In this document: positions 17,431-26,817 of the stretch, in pieces
Layout: every line of letters begins with the position of its first letter
Numbering within the stretch: the first letter of the stretch is position 1
Assembly (NCBI GenBank): GCA_017550335.1
Contig: JAFZPM010000010.1
Span: forward strand, 1 to 41,999
Source: Paludibacteraceae bacterium
GTDB taxonomy: Bacteria > Bacteroidota > Bacteroidia > Bacteroidales > Paludibacteraceae
Length of the DNA: 41,999 bases
Direction: 5' to 3'
Notes under the pieces: model-generated
What the model was told of the DNA's origin: nothing
What the model saw: only the letters and a program-made list of their open reading frames with translations
Database searches by the model: none
Program-made: the position numbers and the translations under genes

Positions 17431-17453
17431 GAAAGGAAAATGTTTTATCTTTG
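17423..17453 (+). promoter_or_regulatory. Promoter of the mraZ/dcw operon
   Basis: TTG (17423-17425), exactly 20 bp, TATCTTTG (17446-17453). The predicted start near 17458 gives a leader of about 20 nt to ATG 17479 and excludes upstream in-frame starts. Confidence 0.8.
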
Positions 17454-17478
17454 TAATTGTGAATCATTGGATTGTCGT

Positions 17479-17934
17479 ATGCAGCAATTTTTAGGCAACA
17501 TAGAAGCGAAATTGGACGTCAAGGGACGCGTGTTCGTCCCGGCGGCCTACCGCCGTGCCCTTGAAAAAGAGGGAGATGGCGCTCTGTACCTGAGGCTGGA
17601 TACGGTGACGAAGTGCGTGAAGCTTTATCCTACATCGGAGTGGAACAAGCTCAACGAGGAGTTCGTCTCCCACATCAACATGTGGAACAAGGACGACCTC
17701 CGCCTCTATCGCCAGTTCACCGCCGGCGTGGAGATGGTCGAGCTGGACGCTAGCGGACGTATCCTCCTGCAGAAGAAGCATATCGATGCTATCCAAGCCT
17801 CAACCGACGTGCTCTTCGTCGGCGTGGGCAACTACTTCGAGATCTGGAACAAGGCGAACTTCGAGGCTGACCTTTACGGTGACGCCGACTTCTCCGATGC
17901 TTTGCAGTCTAAAATGGGTAACGTGTCAATCTGA
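17479..17934 (+). CDS. mraZ: MraZ transcriptional regulator of the dcw cluster
   Basis: 151 aa from ATG 17479 (MQQFLGNIEAKLDVKGRVFV). Two SpoVT/AbrB-like swapped-hairpin repeats: EAKLDVKGRVFVPAAYR near the N-terminus and VELDASGRILLQKKH in the second half. MraZ binds TGGGN repeats in its own promoter and represses the operon. In-frame codons upstream to 17410 are rejected because they contain the promoter. The stop overlaps the rsmH start (TGATG). Confidence 0.95.
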   Translation: MQQFLGNIEAKLDVKGRVFVPAAYRRALEKEGDGALYLRLDTVTKCVKLYPTSEWNKLNEEFVSHINMWNKDDLRLYRQFTAGVEMVELDASGRILLQKKHIDAIQASTDVLFVGVGNYFEIWNKANFEADLYGDADFSDALQSKMGNVSI

Positions 17935-18848
17935 TGGAAAAGGAGATCGTTTATCATACACCGGCGTTGTTGCTCCCCTGCATGGAGGGCCTGTCCATCC
18001 GTCCCGACGGGACCTACGTGGATGTGACCTTCGGCGGTGGCGGACATTCCCGAGAGATTCTTAACCGGCTCTCTCCGAAAGGCCGCCTCCTTTCTTTTGA
18101 CCAGGACCTGGACGCTGCCCGAAACGCTTTCGATGACCCCCGCTTCACTTTCGTGAGGGGTAATTTCAAGCACCTCTCGAACTTCCTTAGGTTCTACGGG
18201 GCGGAGAAGGTGGATGGTATCTTGGCGGACTTGGGTGTCTCCTTCCACCATTTCGACGATGCCTCGCGCGGTTTCTCTTTCCGCTTCGACGGCGACTTGG
18301 ATATGCGTATGAATCAACAGGCTCGCCTCTCCGCGGCTGATGTGCTGAATAACTACGAGGAGGAGCGACTGACTGATATATTCCGCCTTTATGGTGAACT
18401 CTCCTCCGCTAAGCGCTTGGCCGCGGCCATCGTGCGGACGAGGGCGACAAAACGTTTCGAGAAGGTGGCTGACCTGCTGGAGGTGGCTGACCCGTTCGTG
18501 GGTAGGGACCGCCAGAAAAAGGATATGGCGAAACTCTTCCAAGCGATCCGTATCGAGGTGAATGGTGAGATGGATGCTCTGAAACGCTTCCTGTCTCAGA
18601 CGGTCTCTTCGCTGAAACCGGGCGGTAGATTGGTGGTGTTGACCTACCACTCCCTGGAGGACCGCCTCGTGAAGAACTTCATGCGGGCGGGCAATATGGA
18701 AGGTAATGTGGAACAGGATTTCTTCGGCAATAGGCTCTCTCCTTTCCGTCTGGTGAACAACAAACCGATTGTTCCGGACGATGCTGAGATTGAGGCGAAC
18801 CCGAGGTCCCGCAGCGCGAAACTGCGCGTCGCGGAGTTGTTAGGCTAG
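17934..18848 (+). CDS. rsmH: 16S rRNA (cytosine-1402-N4)-methyltransferase
   Basis: 304 aa. Methylates C1402 in the 16S rRNA P-site using SAM. Visible family blocks: YHTPALLLPCMEGL, DVTFGGGGHSREIL (SAM motif), FDQDLDAAR, GILADLGVSFHHFDDASRGF, LDMRMNQ, KLFQAIRIEVNGE and VVLTYHSLEDRLVK. Length is normal. Second gene of the dcw operon as in most bacteria, overlapping mraZ by 1 bp and 17 bp before ftsL. Confidence 0.97.
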   Translation: MEKEIVYHTPALLLPCMEGLSIRPDGTYVDVTFGGGGHSREILNRLSPKGRLLSFDQDLDAARNAFDDPRFTFVRGNFKHLSNFLRFYGAEKVDGILADLGVSFHHFDDASRGFSFRFDGDLDMRMNQQARLSAADVLNNYEEERLTDIFRLYGELSSAKRLAAAIVRTRATKRFEKVADLLEVADPFVGRDRQKKDMAKLFQAIRIEVNGEMDALKRFLSQTVSSLKPGGRLVVLTYHSLEDRLVKNFMRAGNMEGNVEQDFFGNRLSPFRLVNNKPIVPDDAEIEANPRSRSAKLRVAELLG

Positions 18849-18865
18849 TATTAAGTTGTTGTGTT

Positions 18866-19225
18866 ATGATATTCAAACGGCAGTTGGACAATCTGAAGGG
18901 CTTCGCCTCCATGGCGGGTGACTCCTTCGCGGATGTCATGACGGGTAGGATCTTCAAGAGGGATTTTATCAGACGTCAGGCGTTCGTGATTGTCATGCTT
19001 GTCGTTTTCCTCTTCTGCCATATCGGCTTACGCTTCAGTTGCGAGAACCAGGTGAAACAGATCGACCTGCTTCAGAAACAGCTGGAGGATGTCCGCTTGG
19101 AATATTTGTCCCGTTCCGCTGAACTGCAGGGGATGGGGAAACAGTCGCAGATCAAACGCATGGTGGCGGAGCGTGATTCGTCCCTCCTGCCATCCGTTGA
19201 GCCGCCATTCAAAATTTCTAAATGA
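18866..19225 (+). CDS. ftsL: FtsL-like divisome protein
   Basis: 119 aa. A bitopic protein: basic cytoplasmic N-terminus of ~37 residues, one membrane helix at ~38-56 (AFVIVMLVVFLFCHIGL), then a short periplasmic coiled-coil-like stretch (VKQIDLLQKQLEDVRLEYLS). The primary sequence of FtsL is poorly conserved; position between rsmH and ftsI and the topology support the call. It acts with FtsB/FtsQ in activating FtsW-FtsI. The stop overlaps ftsI (ATGA). Confidence 0.85.
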   Translation: MIFKRQLDNLKGFASMAGDSFADVMTGRIFKRDFIRRQAFVIVMLVVFLFCHIGLRFSCENQVKQIDLLQKQLEDVRLEYLSRSAELQGMGKQSQIKRMVAERDSSLLPSVEPPFKISK

Positions 19226-21345
19226 CTTTGACCATGGCGATGACGAAGGAGATGAAGAAGAAAATCAAACGGAGGACCACCTTCGTCTTCTGCTTGATGG
19301 TCCTTTTCTTGGTGCCTTTCTGCGTGAGCCTCTACAATACGATGGTGAGGGACGGCGACGAGTGGAAGAAGCGTTCGAGGAAAATCGCGGCGGATAGCCT
19401 GATGGTGCTGCCGGTGCGTGGTAATATCTTGGCGTGCGACGGTCAACTGATGGCGAGCTCCATCCCCGTCTATGTCCTGCACATGGATTTTCAGGCGGAT
19501 GCTCTGCAACGGGACTCGTTCCTGACCTATGTGGACAGCCTTTCTTATTACTTGTCCACCATCTATACGGACAAGTCGCCGGCGCAGATGAAACAACATC
19601 TGATGACGGGCTTCAAGAAGGGTAGCCGTTGGTATTGCGTGGGGAAGCGTAACCTCTCCTACGTGGAGATGAAAAGGGTGAAGACCTTTCCTCTGTTGAA
19701 TAAGGTGAAATGTTACGGGTTCAACAAGCGTGTGAACCGTAAACTGCCGTATGGCGATATGGCTTCCCGAACGATCGGCGGTCTCTACGCTGAGTTGGAT
19801 AAGGGTGGCAAGAGCGGTATCGAAAAGTACTGTGATTCGTTGCTGAAGGGTCGCCCGGGCTTGGCTTCCCGCGTGAAGGTGGCGGGCGCCTACCGTGAGA
19901 TCAACGATGTGGATGCGCAGAATGGATTGGACATCGTGACGACCATCGACGTGAACATCCAGGACATTGTGGATAGTGACCTCCGCCATAGGCTGGCGAT
20001 GTCGGAAGCCGAGTATGGTTGCGCGGCGGTCATGGAGGTGGCTACGGGCGAGATCAAGGCGATGTCGAACCTGAAAAGATTGTCGAACGGGTCGTATGCG
20101 GAGGGTGAGAACTACGTCACGAATGGTCATTTCAAGTGTGAACCGGGCTCCACGTTCAAGATCGCGAGCGCGGTTATCGCCTTGGAGAAGGGCAAGGTGG
20201 ATACTTCCACCATCATCGAGACGGGCAATGGCTCGTGGCCTTTCTACGGCAGGACGATGCATGACTCCCACGCGAACGGGACAATCTCGTTCAACAAGGC
20301 GATTCAGCAGTCGTCGAACATCGCGGTGGCGAGGGTGATTGACAATGCTTTCAAGAATAACCCGGAGGAGTACATCGAGGCGTTGTACGATTTGGGTCTC
20401 TCCATGCCGCTCGGCTTGGAAATACCAGGCGCTAAGCCTCCGCACATCAAGCACCCTTCGGACAAGGGTCCTAACGGATGGTACAAGACTTCCTTGCCAT
20501 GGATCGCCCATGGATACGAGACGGATATGCCGCCGATCCAGATCCTGACCTTCTACAACGCCTTGGCGAACGGAGGAAAGATGATGCGGCCTCACCTCCT
20601 CAAGGCGGAGTCGCTGAACGGTAGGGTGGTGAAGTCCTACGGCTCGGAGGTGCTGAAGTCTAAGATATGCAGCGAGGGTAACCTCGGCAAGGTGAAGCAG
20701 ATGATGGTGGATGTGGTGGAGCATGGTACCGCCACCGCGGCGAAGTCCAAGTACTTCAAGATCGCAGGTAAAACGGGTACGGCTAACCAGGTCTATCACT
20801 CATCGGTCAAGCGTCAGCAGCTGACCTTCTGCGGATTCTTCCCTGCGGACGCTCCCAAGTACAGCATGATCGTGGTGGCTTGGTATCCGCATAAGGGTGC
20901 GACGGGTGCAGGTAGCCTCTCCGGCGCCACCTTCAAGGACATTGCGGAGCACATCTACGCGCAAAGTCCGCTGATGCAGTCTGCCCCTACGATGAGGGGG
21001 GATACGACGAGACTGCTCGCTCCTGTCACGAAGGCGGGCGACCGTAAGTCGTTGGAGATGGTGATGGAGGAACTGGATGTGGATTACCACAAGAGCAAGG
21101 TCGCTGGCGAGTGGGTCCGTACTCATGTGACGGAGAATGGCGTCCGGGAGAATAAGGTGATAGCAGGCTATGCGAAGGACCGTGTGCCGGATGTGACCGA
21201 CATGGGTCTGAAGGATGCTATCTTCTTGCTGGAAAACAGGGGCTTGAAGGTCTATGCCGAAGGCACGGGCGTGGTGAAGAGCCAATCCCTGGAGGAGGGC
21301 CGCTTCATCAATAAAGGAGAAAGCATAAAATTGATTTTGAAATAA
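19222..21345 (+). CDS. ftsI: Septal peptidoglycan transpeptidase FtsI (class B PBP) with PASTA domain
   Basis: 707 aa. One N-terminal membrane helix (~20-38), a PBP dimerisation domain (VLPVRGNILACDGQLMASS), then the transpeptidase: S310-T-F-K313, SSN at 364-366, KTG at 517-519. A single C-terminal PASTA domain follows (VPDVTDMGLKDAIFLLENRG). It crosslinks septal peptidoglycan with the glycosyltransferase FtsW. The PASTA domain makes it resemble SpoVD/PBP2x-type proteins; this is common in Bacteroidota. The start overlaps ftsL by 4 bp. Confidence 0.95.
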   Translation: MTLTMAMTKEMKKKIKRRTTFVFCLMVLFLVPFCVSLYNTMVRDGDEWKKRSRKIAADSLMVLPVRGNILACDGQLMASSIPVYVLHMDFQADALQRDSFLTYVDSLSYYLSTIYTDKSPAQMKQHLMTGFKKGSRWYCVGKRNLSYVEMKRVKTFPLLNKVKCYGFNKRVNRKLPYGDMASRTIGGLYAELDKGGKSGIEKYCDSLLKGRPGLASRVKVAGAYREINDVDAQNGLDIVTTIDVNIQDIVDSDLRHRLAMSEAEYGCAAVMEVATGEIKAMSNLKRLSNGSYAEGENYVTNGHFKCEPGSTFKIASAVIALEKGKVDTSTIIETGNGSWPFYGRTMHDSHANGTISFNKAIQQSSNIAVARVIDNAFKNNPEEYIEALYDLGLSMPLGLEIPGAKPPHIKHPSDKGPNGWYKTSLPWIAHGYETDMPPIQILTFYNALANGGKMMRPHLLKAESLNGRVVKSYGSEVLKSKICSEGNLGKVKQMMVDVVEHGTATAAKSKYFKIAGKTGTANQVYHSSVKRQQLTFCGFFPADAPKYSMIVVAWYPHKGATGAGSLSGATFKDIAEHIYAQSPLMQSAPTMRGDTTRLLAPVTKAGDRKSLEMVMEELDVDYHKSKVAGEWVRTHVTENGVRENKVIAGYAKDRVPDVTDMGLKDAIFLLENRGLKVYAEGTGVVKSQSLEEGRFINKGESIKLILK

Positions 21346-21357
21346 ATAGAATAGCGT

Positions 21358-22809
21358 ATGAATGGATTGGTCGACATATTGGCTACGGTAGACGTGCTGG
21401 AGACGATTGGGAATGCGGACATCGAGGTCTCTTCCCTCCAGTTCGATTCCCGTAAGGTGGAGAAGGGTTCCTTGTTCGTGGCTACTTGCGGTACGCAGGT
21501 GGATGGACATACGTTTATCGGCTCGGCCATCGAGAAGGGGGCTGTGGCGATCGTTTGCGAGAAGATGCCGGAGTCCTTTGCCCCGGGTGTCGTCTACGTA
21601 CGTGTGTCGGATTCCAACGAGGCGCTGGGCCGCATGGCCTCGGCGTGGTTCGACTATCCTTCCGCTTCCCTGAAACTGGTGGGCGTCACGGGTACGAACG
21701 GTAAGACCACCATCGCCACGCTGCTCTATCATCTCTTCCGCAGGGCGGGTCATAAGGCGGGTTTGCTCTCCACGGTCTGCAACTATGTGGACGATGAGGC
21801 GGTGCCTGCCACGCACACGACCCCTGACCAATTGGAACTGAACGGTCTGCTGGCCCGCATGGTGGCGGCAGGCTGTGAATATGCTTTCATGGAGGTGAGC
21901 TCGCATTCCGTGGACCAAAGACGTATCGCAGGCTTGGATTTCGACGGAGGTATCTTCACGAACCTGACGCGCGACCATCTGGACTACCACCTCACGATGG
22001 AGAATTACCTCAAGGCGAAGAAACGTTTCTTCGACGACCTGTCGGACGAGGCTTTCGCCCTGACGAACCTGGACGACAAGAACGGTCCGGTGATGCTCCA
22101 GAACACGAAGGCGAGGAAACTCACCTATTCCGTGCGGACGATAGCGGACTTCAAGACAAAGATTGTGGAGGACTCTTTCGAGGGTATGTCCTTGAATATG
22201 AACGGCAAGGATCTTTTCGTATCCTTCGTCGGCAAGTTCAACGCATCTAACCTGACGGCTGTCTTCGGGGCGGCGGTTGCCTTGGGCATCTCTGAGGAGG
22301 ATGCCTTGGTGCACTTGAGCGCCATGCACCCTGTCTCTGGACGTTTTGAGTGCATATCGGCTCCTTCCGGCTATAAGATCATCGTCGATTATGCGCATAC
22401 GCCTGACGCGCTTACCAATGTCATCAATACGATCAACGATGTGCGTTGCGGTGAGGGCAAACTGATCACGGTGGTTGGCTGCGGCGGAAACCGTGACAAG
22501 GGCAAACGTCCGATCATGGCGCAGGAGGCTGTGAGAGGAAGCGAGCAGGTGATCATCACTTCGGACAACCCGAGGAATGAGGAGCCTCAGGATATCATCA
22601 ACGATATGATGGCGGGCTTGGATCCTGTCTCTAAAAAGAAGGTGATCGCGATCGAAGACCGTTATCAGGCCATCAAGACGGCTTGCGCATTGGCGCAGTC
22701 GGGCGACGTCATCCTGGTGGCGGGCAAGGGCCACGAGAATTACCAGGACATCAAAGGAGTGAAGCATCATTTCGACGACCATGAGGTGGTCCGCGAGGTG
22801 ATGGGCTGA
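21358..22809 (+). CDS. murE: UDP-MurNAc-L-Ala-D-Glu:meso-diaminopimelate ligase
   Basis: 483 aa. Adds the third stem residue. Three Mur-ligase domains: N-terminal UDP-binding part, ATP loop GTNGKTT (112-118), and C-terminal part with DNPR (403-406) inside SDNPRNEEP, the signature of meso-DAP selection; lysine-adding enzymes carry a different motif. The gene thus predicts DAP-type peptidoglycan. It lies 12 bp after ftsI. Confidence 0.97.
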   Translation: MNGLVDILATVDVLETIGNADIEVSSLQFDSRKVEKGSLFVATCGTQVDGHTFIGSAIEKGAVAIVCEKMPESFAPGVVYVRVSDSNEALGRMASAWFDYPSASLKLVGVTGTNGKTTIATLLYHLFRRAGHKAGLLSTVCNYVDDEAVPATHTTPDQLELNGLLARMVAAGCEYAFMEVSSHSVDQRRIAGLDFDGGIFTNLTRDHLDYHLTMENYLKAKKRFFDDLSDEAFALTNLDDKNGPVMLQNTKARKLTYSVRTIADFKTKIVEDSFEGMSLNMNGKDLFVSFVGKFNASNLTAVFGAAVALGISEEDALVHLSAMHPVSGRFECISAPSGYKIIVDYAHTPDALTNVINTINDVRCGEGKLITVVGCGGNRDKGKRPIMAQEAVRGSEQVIITSDNPRNEEPQDIINDMMAGLDPVSKKKVIAIEDRYQAIKTACALAQSGDVILVAGKGHENYQDIKGVKHHFDDHEVVREVMG

Positions 22810-22838
22810 TTAGATAATAATTATTATAGTTTGAAGAT

Positions 22839-24053
22839 ATGTTTTATTATTTGTTTAACTATTTGTCTCAAATGAACGTGCCGGGGGCTGGAATGTTCAA
22901 GTACATCTCTTTCCGCTCCGCTTTCGCGTTCATCTTTGCGTTGTTAATCGCCACGTTCATAGGCAAGCGGATCATCCGTTTCTTGCAGCAAAAACAGATT
23001 GGGGAGACAATCCGCGATTTGGATCTTGCGGGACAAATGGCGAAAAAAGGTACACCTACGATGGGAGGAATCATCATCATCATCTCGATCCTTCTCCCAG
23101 TGCTTCTTTTCGGCAAGTTGGACAATGTCTATATCCTGCTGATGATCGTGACGACTCTCTGGCTCGGTGCCATGGGTTTCTTGGACGACTTCATCAAGGT
23201 CTACAAGAAAGATAAGGAGGGTCTCCACGGTAAGTTCAAGATATTGGGTCAGGTGGGTCTCGGCTTGATCGTTGGTCTCACGCTCTACATGAGCCAGGAT
23301 GTTGTCATCTATGAGAACACGACGACCATTTCCCAGAACACGGAGGTGGTTGAATATGCGAAAGTGCCGGAGAAATCGACCAAGACGACCATACCGTTCG
23401 TCAAGAACCCGAACTTCGACTATGCGGATTTGTTCGGCTGGGCGGGTGACTATGCCCAGACACTGGGATGGATCTTCTTCGTCCTCGTGGTGATCTTCAT
23501 CGTCACGGCGGTCTCGAATGGGGCGAACCTGACGGATGGGTTGGACGGACTCTCGACGGGTGTCTCGGCCATCGTGGGGTCCGTGCTCGGCATCTTGGCG
23601 TACTTGTCGAGCCATGCGGAGTTCGCCAGCTATCTGAACATCATGTACATCCCTTATTCGGAGGAGTTGGTGATCTTCATCTGCGCCTTCGTGGGTGCGC
23701 TGATAGGTTTCTTGTGGTACAACGCATACCCTGCGCAGGTCTTCATGGGCGACACGGGTAGCCTGATGATCGGTGGTGTCATCGCTGTGAGCTCCATCAT
23801 CATCCGCAAGGAGTTGCTCTTGCCGGTATTGTGCGGCATCTTCTTCATGGAGAGCCTCTCCGTCATCATCCAAACCTCTTATTTCAAGTACACTAAGAAG
23901 AAATACGGGGAGGGGCGAAGGATCTTCAGGATGGCTCCGTTGCACCATCATTACCAGAAGATGAATATCCCTGAGCCTAAGATAGTGGCTCGCTTCTGGA
24001 TCGTGTGCTTGCTTTTGGCGATGTTCACTATCGTCACGTTAAAGATCAGATAA
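22839..24053 (+). CDS. mraY: Phospho-MurNAc-pentapeptide transferase
   Basis: 404 aa integral membrane enzyme, about ten helices. Transfers phospho-MurNAc-pentapeptide to undecaprenyl phosphate, making lipid I. Diagnostic motifs: [19 protein letters not shown]-like [42 protein letters not shown] and [10 protein letters not shown] ~60-residue insertion around [20 protein letters not shown] is the loop found in Bacteroidota MraY. The gene is 29 bp after murE. Confidence 0.97.
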   Translation: MFYYLFNYLSQMNVPGAGMFKYISFRSAFAFIFALLIATFIGKRIIRFLQQKQIGETIRDLDLAGQMAKKGTPTMGGIIIIISILLPVLLFGKLDNVYILLMIVTTLWLGAMGFLDDFIKVYKKDKEGLHGKFKILGQVGLGLIVGLTLYMSQDVVIYENTTTISQNTEVVEYAKVPEKSTKTTIPFVKNPNFDYADLFGWAGDYAQTLGWIFFVLVVIFIVTAVSNGANLTDGLDGLSTGVSAIVGSVLGILAYLSSHAEFASYLNIMYIPYSEELVIFICAFVGALIGFLWYNAYPAQVFMGDTGSLMIGGVIAVSSIIIRKELLLPVLCGIFFMESLSVIIQTSYFKYTKKKYGEGRRIFRMAPLHHHYQKMNIPEPKIVARFWIVCLLLAMFTIVTLKIR

Positions 24054-24078
24054 TTAAGTCTTTCACATAATAGTTATT

Positions 24079-25413
24079 ATGAAGAAAATTGTAGTGTTGG
24101 GTGCGGGTGAAAGTGGTGTGGGTGCCGCTATTCTCGCGAAACAAAAAGGTTTTGAGGTGTTTGTCTCCGACAAATCTGCCATCAAGGCTAATTACAAGGA
24201 AGAACTCTCCTCTTTTGGCATCGAGTGGGAGGAGAGCAATCATACCGAGGCTCGTATCTTGGCTGCGGACGAGGTGGTCAAGAGCCCGGGCATACCGGAG
24301 AAGGCTCCGATCATCAAGGCGTTGAGGGCGCAGAACACGCCGATCATCTCTGAGATTGAGTTCGCTTCCCGCTATTCGAACGCTAAGATGATTTGCATCA
24401 CGGGTAGCAACGGAAAAACCACTACAACGATGTTGATCCATCATATCCTGAAGAACGCTGGCCTGAACGTGGGCTTGGCGGGTAACGTCGGCTTCAGCTT
24501 GGCGCGTCAGGTGGCTTTGGAGAATCATGATTACTATGTGATTGAATTGAGCAGCTTCCAATTGGATGGCATGTATGAGTTCAAGGCGGATGTGGCTATT
24601 CTGTTGAACATCACGCCGGACCATCTGGACCGCTACGAATATAAGTTCCAGAACTACATCAACTCCAAGTTCAGGATCGTGCAGAACATGAAACCATCCG
24701 ACTACTTCATCTATTGGAACGATGACCCTGTCATCCAAAAGGAGTTGGAGGTGCGCACGATCGGGGCGACGGCCTGTCCGTTCTCCCTGAACAAGGCGGC
24801 TGGCTTGGCTGCTTATATCGAGGATGAACTCTTGAAGATCCATACGCCGAAGCGTTCCTTCGAGATGGCTGTGTCCGACCTCTCCCTGCGCGGGCAACAT
24901 AACATGTACAACTCCATGGCGGCTGGTATCACGGCTATCCTCTCGGATATCAGTGACGAGACGCTCCGTGAGGCGTTGAAGTCTTTCCGAAGCGTGGAGC
25001 ATAGGTTGGAGCCTGTCGCTTCCGTGAGGGGCGTGCGCTTCATCAACGACTCCAAGGCTACGAACGTGAACTCCTGCTGGTATGCTTTGCAGAGCATGGA
25101 TACGCCGGTGGTGCTGATCCTCGGCGGAACGGACAAGGGTAATGATTATTCGGAGATAGAGAGCCTGGTGAAGGAAAAGGTGCGCGCGATCGTTTACTTG
25201 GGCGTGGATAATAAGAAACTGCACGATTTCTTCGATGGAAAGGTGGCGCAGACGACCGATGCTCGCTCGATGAAGGAGGCTGTGGATAAGTGCTTCGCCT
25301 TCGCTAAGCCTGGCGATACGGTGCTGCTCTCTCCTTGCTGCGCAAGCTTCGACTTGTTCACTTGCTACGAGGACCGTGGCGAGCAGTTCAAGGATTGCGT
25401 GAAGAAATTATGA
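24079..25413 (+). CDS. murD: UDP-MurNAc-L-Ala:D-Glu ligase
   Basis: 444 aa. Adds D-glutamate to UDP-MurNAc-L-Ala. N-terminal Rossmann loop VLGAGESGVGAAILA, ATP loop GSNGKTT (109-115), ELSSFQLDG block, NITPDHLDRY, and LILGGTDKGNDY in the C-terminal domain. Length matches the family. Cytoplasmic; third Mur ligase class in this operon along with MurE and MurC. Confidence 0.97.
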   Translation: MKKIVVLGAGESGVGAAILAKQKGFEVFVSDKSAIKANYKEELSSFGIEWEESNHTEARILAADEVVKSPGIPEKAPIIKALRAQNTPIISEIEFASRYSNAKMICITGSNGKTTTTMLIHHILKNAGLNVGLAGNVGFSLARQVALENHDYYVIELSSFQLDGMYEFKADVAILLNITPDHLDRYEYKFQNYINSKFRIVQNMKPSDYFIYWNDDPVIQKELEVRTIGATACPFSLNKAAGLAAYIEDELLKIHTPKRSFEMAVSDLSLRGQHNMYNSMAAGITAILSDISDETLREALKSFRSVEHRLEPVASVRGVRFINDSKATNVNSCWYALQSMDTPVVLILGGTDKGNDYSEIESLVKEKVRAIVYLGVDNKKLHDFFDGKVAQTTDARSMKEAVDKCFAFAKPGDTVLLSPCCASFDLFTCYEDRGEQFKDCVKKL

Positions 25414-25451
25414 TTATAAGTTAAAAACAAAACTCGGCTAAATAGGTTGGC

Positions 25452-26801
25452 ATGAAGGAATTTTTGGCGAAACATTTCAAGGGTGACGCGATCATATGGG
25501 TCGTGTTCGTGGTGCTGATTGTCGTCTCCACATTGGAGATGTTCAGCGCTTCGAGCATGCTGGTCTATGACCGCCGCTTCCATGGTACTGCCTTTAAGCC
25601 TATTTTGTCGCACATGGTCTTTTTGGGTGGCGGATTCGCCCTTGCCTATGTGATCCATCTGGTGCAGCCGAAGAAGATCTTCTTCTGGGGCGGGGCTGTG
25701 GGCTATGTGCTGAGCATCCTCATGCTGGTGGGCGCATTGGCCTTCGGAACCTCCGCGAACGGAGCCTCCCGTTGGATCCATGTGCCGGGTTTGGGCGTCA
25801 ACCTCCAGCCTTCCGAGTTCGCGAAGATATCGGTGGTGTTGTTGCTCTCCTCGCTGTTGGGTTACTTCCATCGGAAGAAGGGGGTGGATGACGGACTGAG
25901 GTTCTATTTGCTGGTCTTGATACCACCTGCGATCCTGATTATGGTGGAGAACCTTTCCACTTTCATCCTATTGGTGACGGTATCCGCTTTGCTTTTCTTC
26001 ATAGGGGGTGTCTCTTTGAAGAAGATGTTGCCGGTGGTAGGTTCCATTGTGGGAGTTGCCCTGGTCGTGGTGCTCCTCACCTTTGCGGAGAGTTGGATCG
26101 CTCCAGAGAAGTCCGGACTGAAGGTGGAGGGGGTCGAGCAGACCTCCGAACGCACGTGTGTCTCCTTCGTGACGCACCGTGTGGGTACGTGGATCAACCG
26201 TTTCAAACGTCACTCGGGTGCCGATTTGTCGCCGGAGGAGCGCATGAACGCTAAGTTCGACGTGACCAGTGACGACAAGGTGCAGACGGGTCATTCCCAC
26301 ATCGCCATCGCCAATGGCAAATGGTTCGGTAGGGGTATCGGTAATAGTATCGAGCGGGACTTCATCCCTCAGAGTTTCTCCGATTTCATCTTCGCAGTCA
26401 TCGTCGAGGAGTGTGGCGTGATGAGCATACTGCTTGTCATCCTCTATTTGGCGCTCTTCTATCGGGCGTGCGTGATCATGAACAAGAGCGAGAGCTTCAG
26501 CAATTCGTTCGCGGTGATTGGCCTGTCGGCGATGATCGTGTTGCAGGCCTTCATCCATATGTCTGTGGTCTTGGGTCTGATTCCGGTGACGGGTCAGCCG
26601 CTTCCGATCATCAGCCGTGGTGGTACCTCCATCCTGACCACCAGCTGTTACTTCGGCATCATATTGGCCTTGAGCCGTACGGTGACGGAGGATAAGCCGG
26701 TGATCGAGAAGGCTAAGCCCTCTTCCTCCAGGAAGCCTCAGACCGAAGAGAAGGAGACGAAGAGTGCGGACCCTGGTGTAGTTGCGGAATTAAGTGTCTA
26801 A
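25452..26801 (+). CDS. ftsW: Septal peptidoglycan glycosyltransferase FtsW (SEDS family)
   Basis: 449 aa with about ten membrane helices. SEDS polymerase of lipid II, partner of FtsI. Visible blocks: GASRWIHVPGLGVNLQPSEF, and PVTGQPLPIISRGGTSILTT near the C-terminus. A large external loop (~residues 205-290, beginning ESWIAPEKSGLKVEG) is charged and longer than in proteobacterial FtsW. The last ~40 residues are a polar cytoplasmic tail. Located 38 bp after murD and 16 bp before murG. Confidence 0.95.
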   Translation: MKEFLAKHFKGDAIIWVVFVVLIVVSTLEMFSASSMLVYDRRFHGTAFKPILSHMVFLGGGFALAYVIHLVQPKKIFFWGGAVGYVLSILMLVGALAFGTSANGASRWIHVPGLGVNLQPSEFAKISVVLLLSSLLGYFHRKKGVDDGLRFYLLVLIPPAILIMVENLSTFILLVTVSALLFFIGGVSLKKMLPVVGSIVGVALVVVLLTFAESWIAPEKSGLKVEGVEQTSERTCVSFVTHRVGTWINRFKRHSGADLSPEERMNAKFDVTSDDKVQTGHSHIAIANGKWFGRGIGNSIERDFIPQSFSDFIFAVIVEECGVMSILLVILYLALFYRACVIMNKSESFSNSFAVIGLSAMIVLQAFIHMSVVLGLIPVTGQPLPIISRGGTSILTTSCYFGIILALSRTVTEDKPVIEKAKPSSSRKPQTEEKETKSADPGVVAELSV

Positions 26802-26817
26802 TAAAAGATATTGGGTT

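Noticed and set aside
17410..17478. Longer MraZ start
   Set aside because: The extra codons contain the TATCTTTG promoter, and MraZ proteins begin at the MxxFLG segment.
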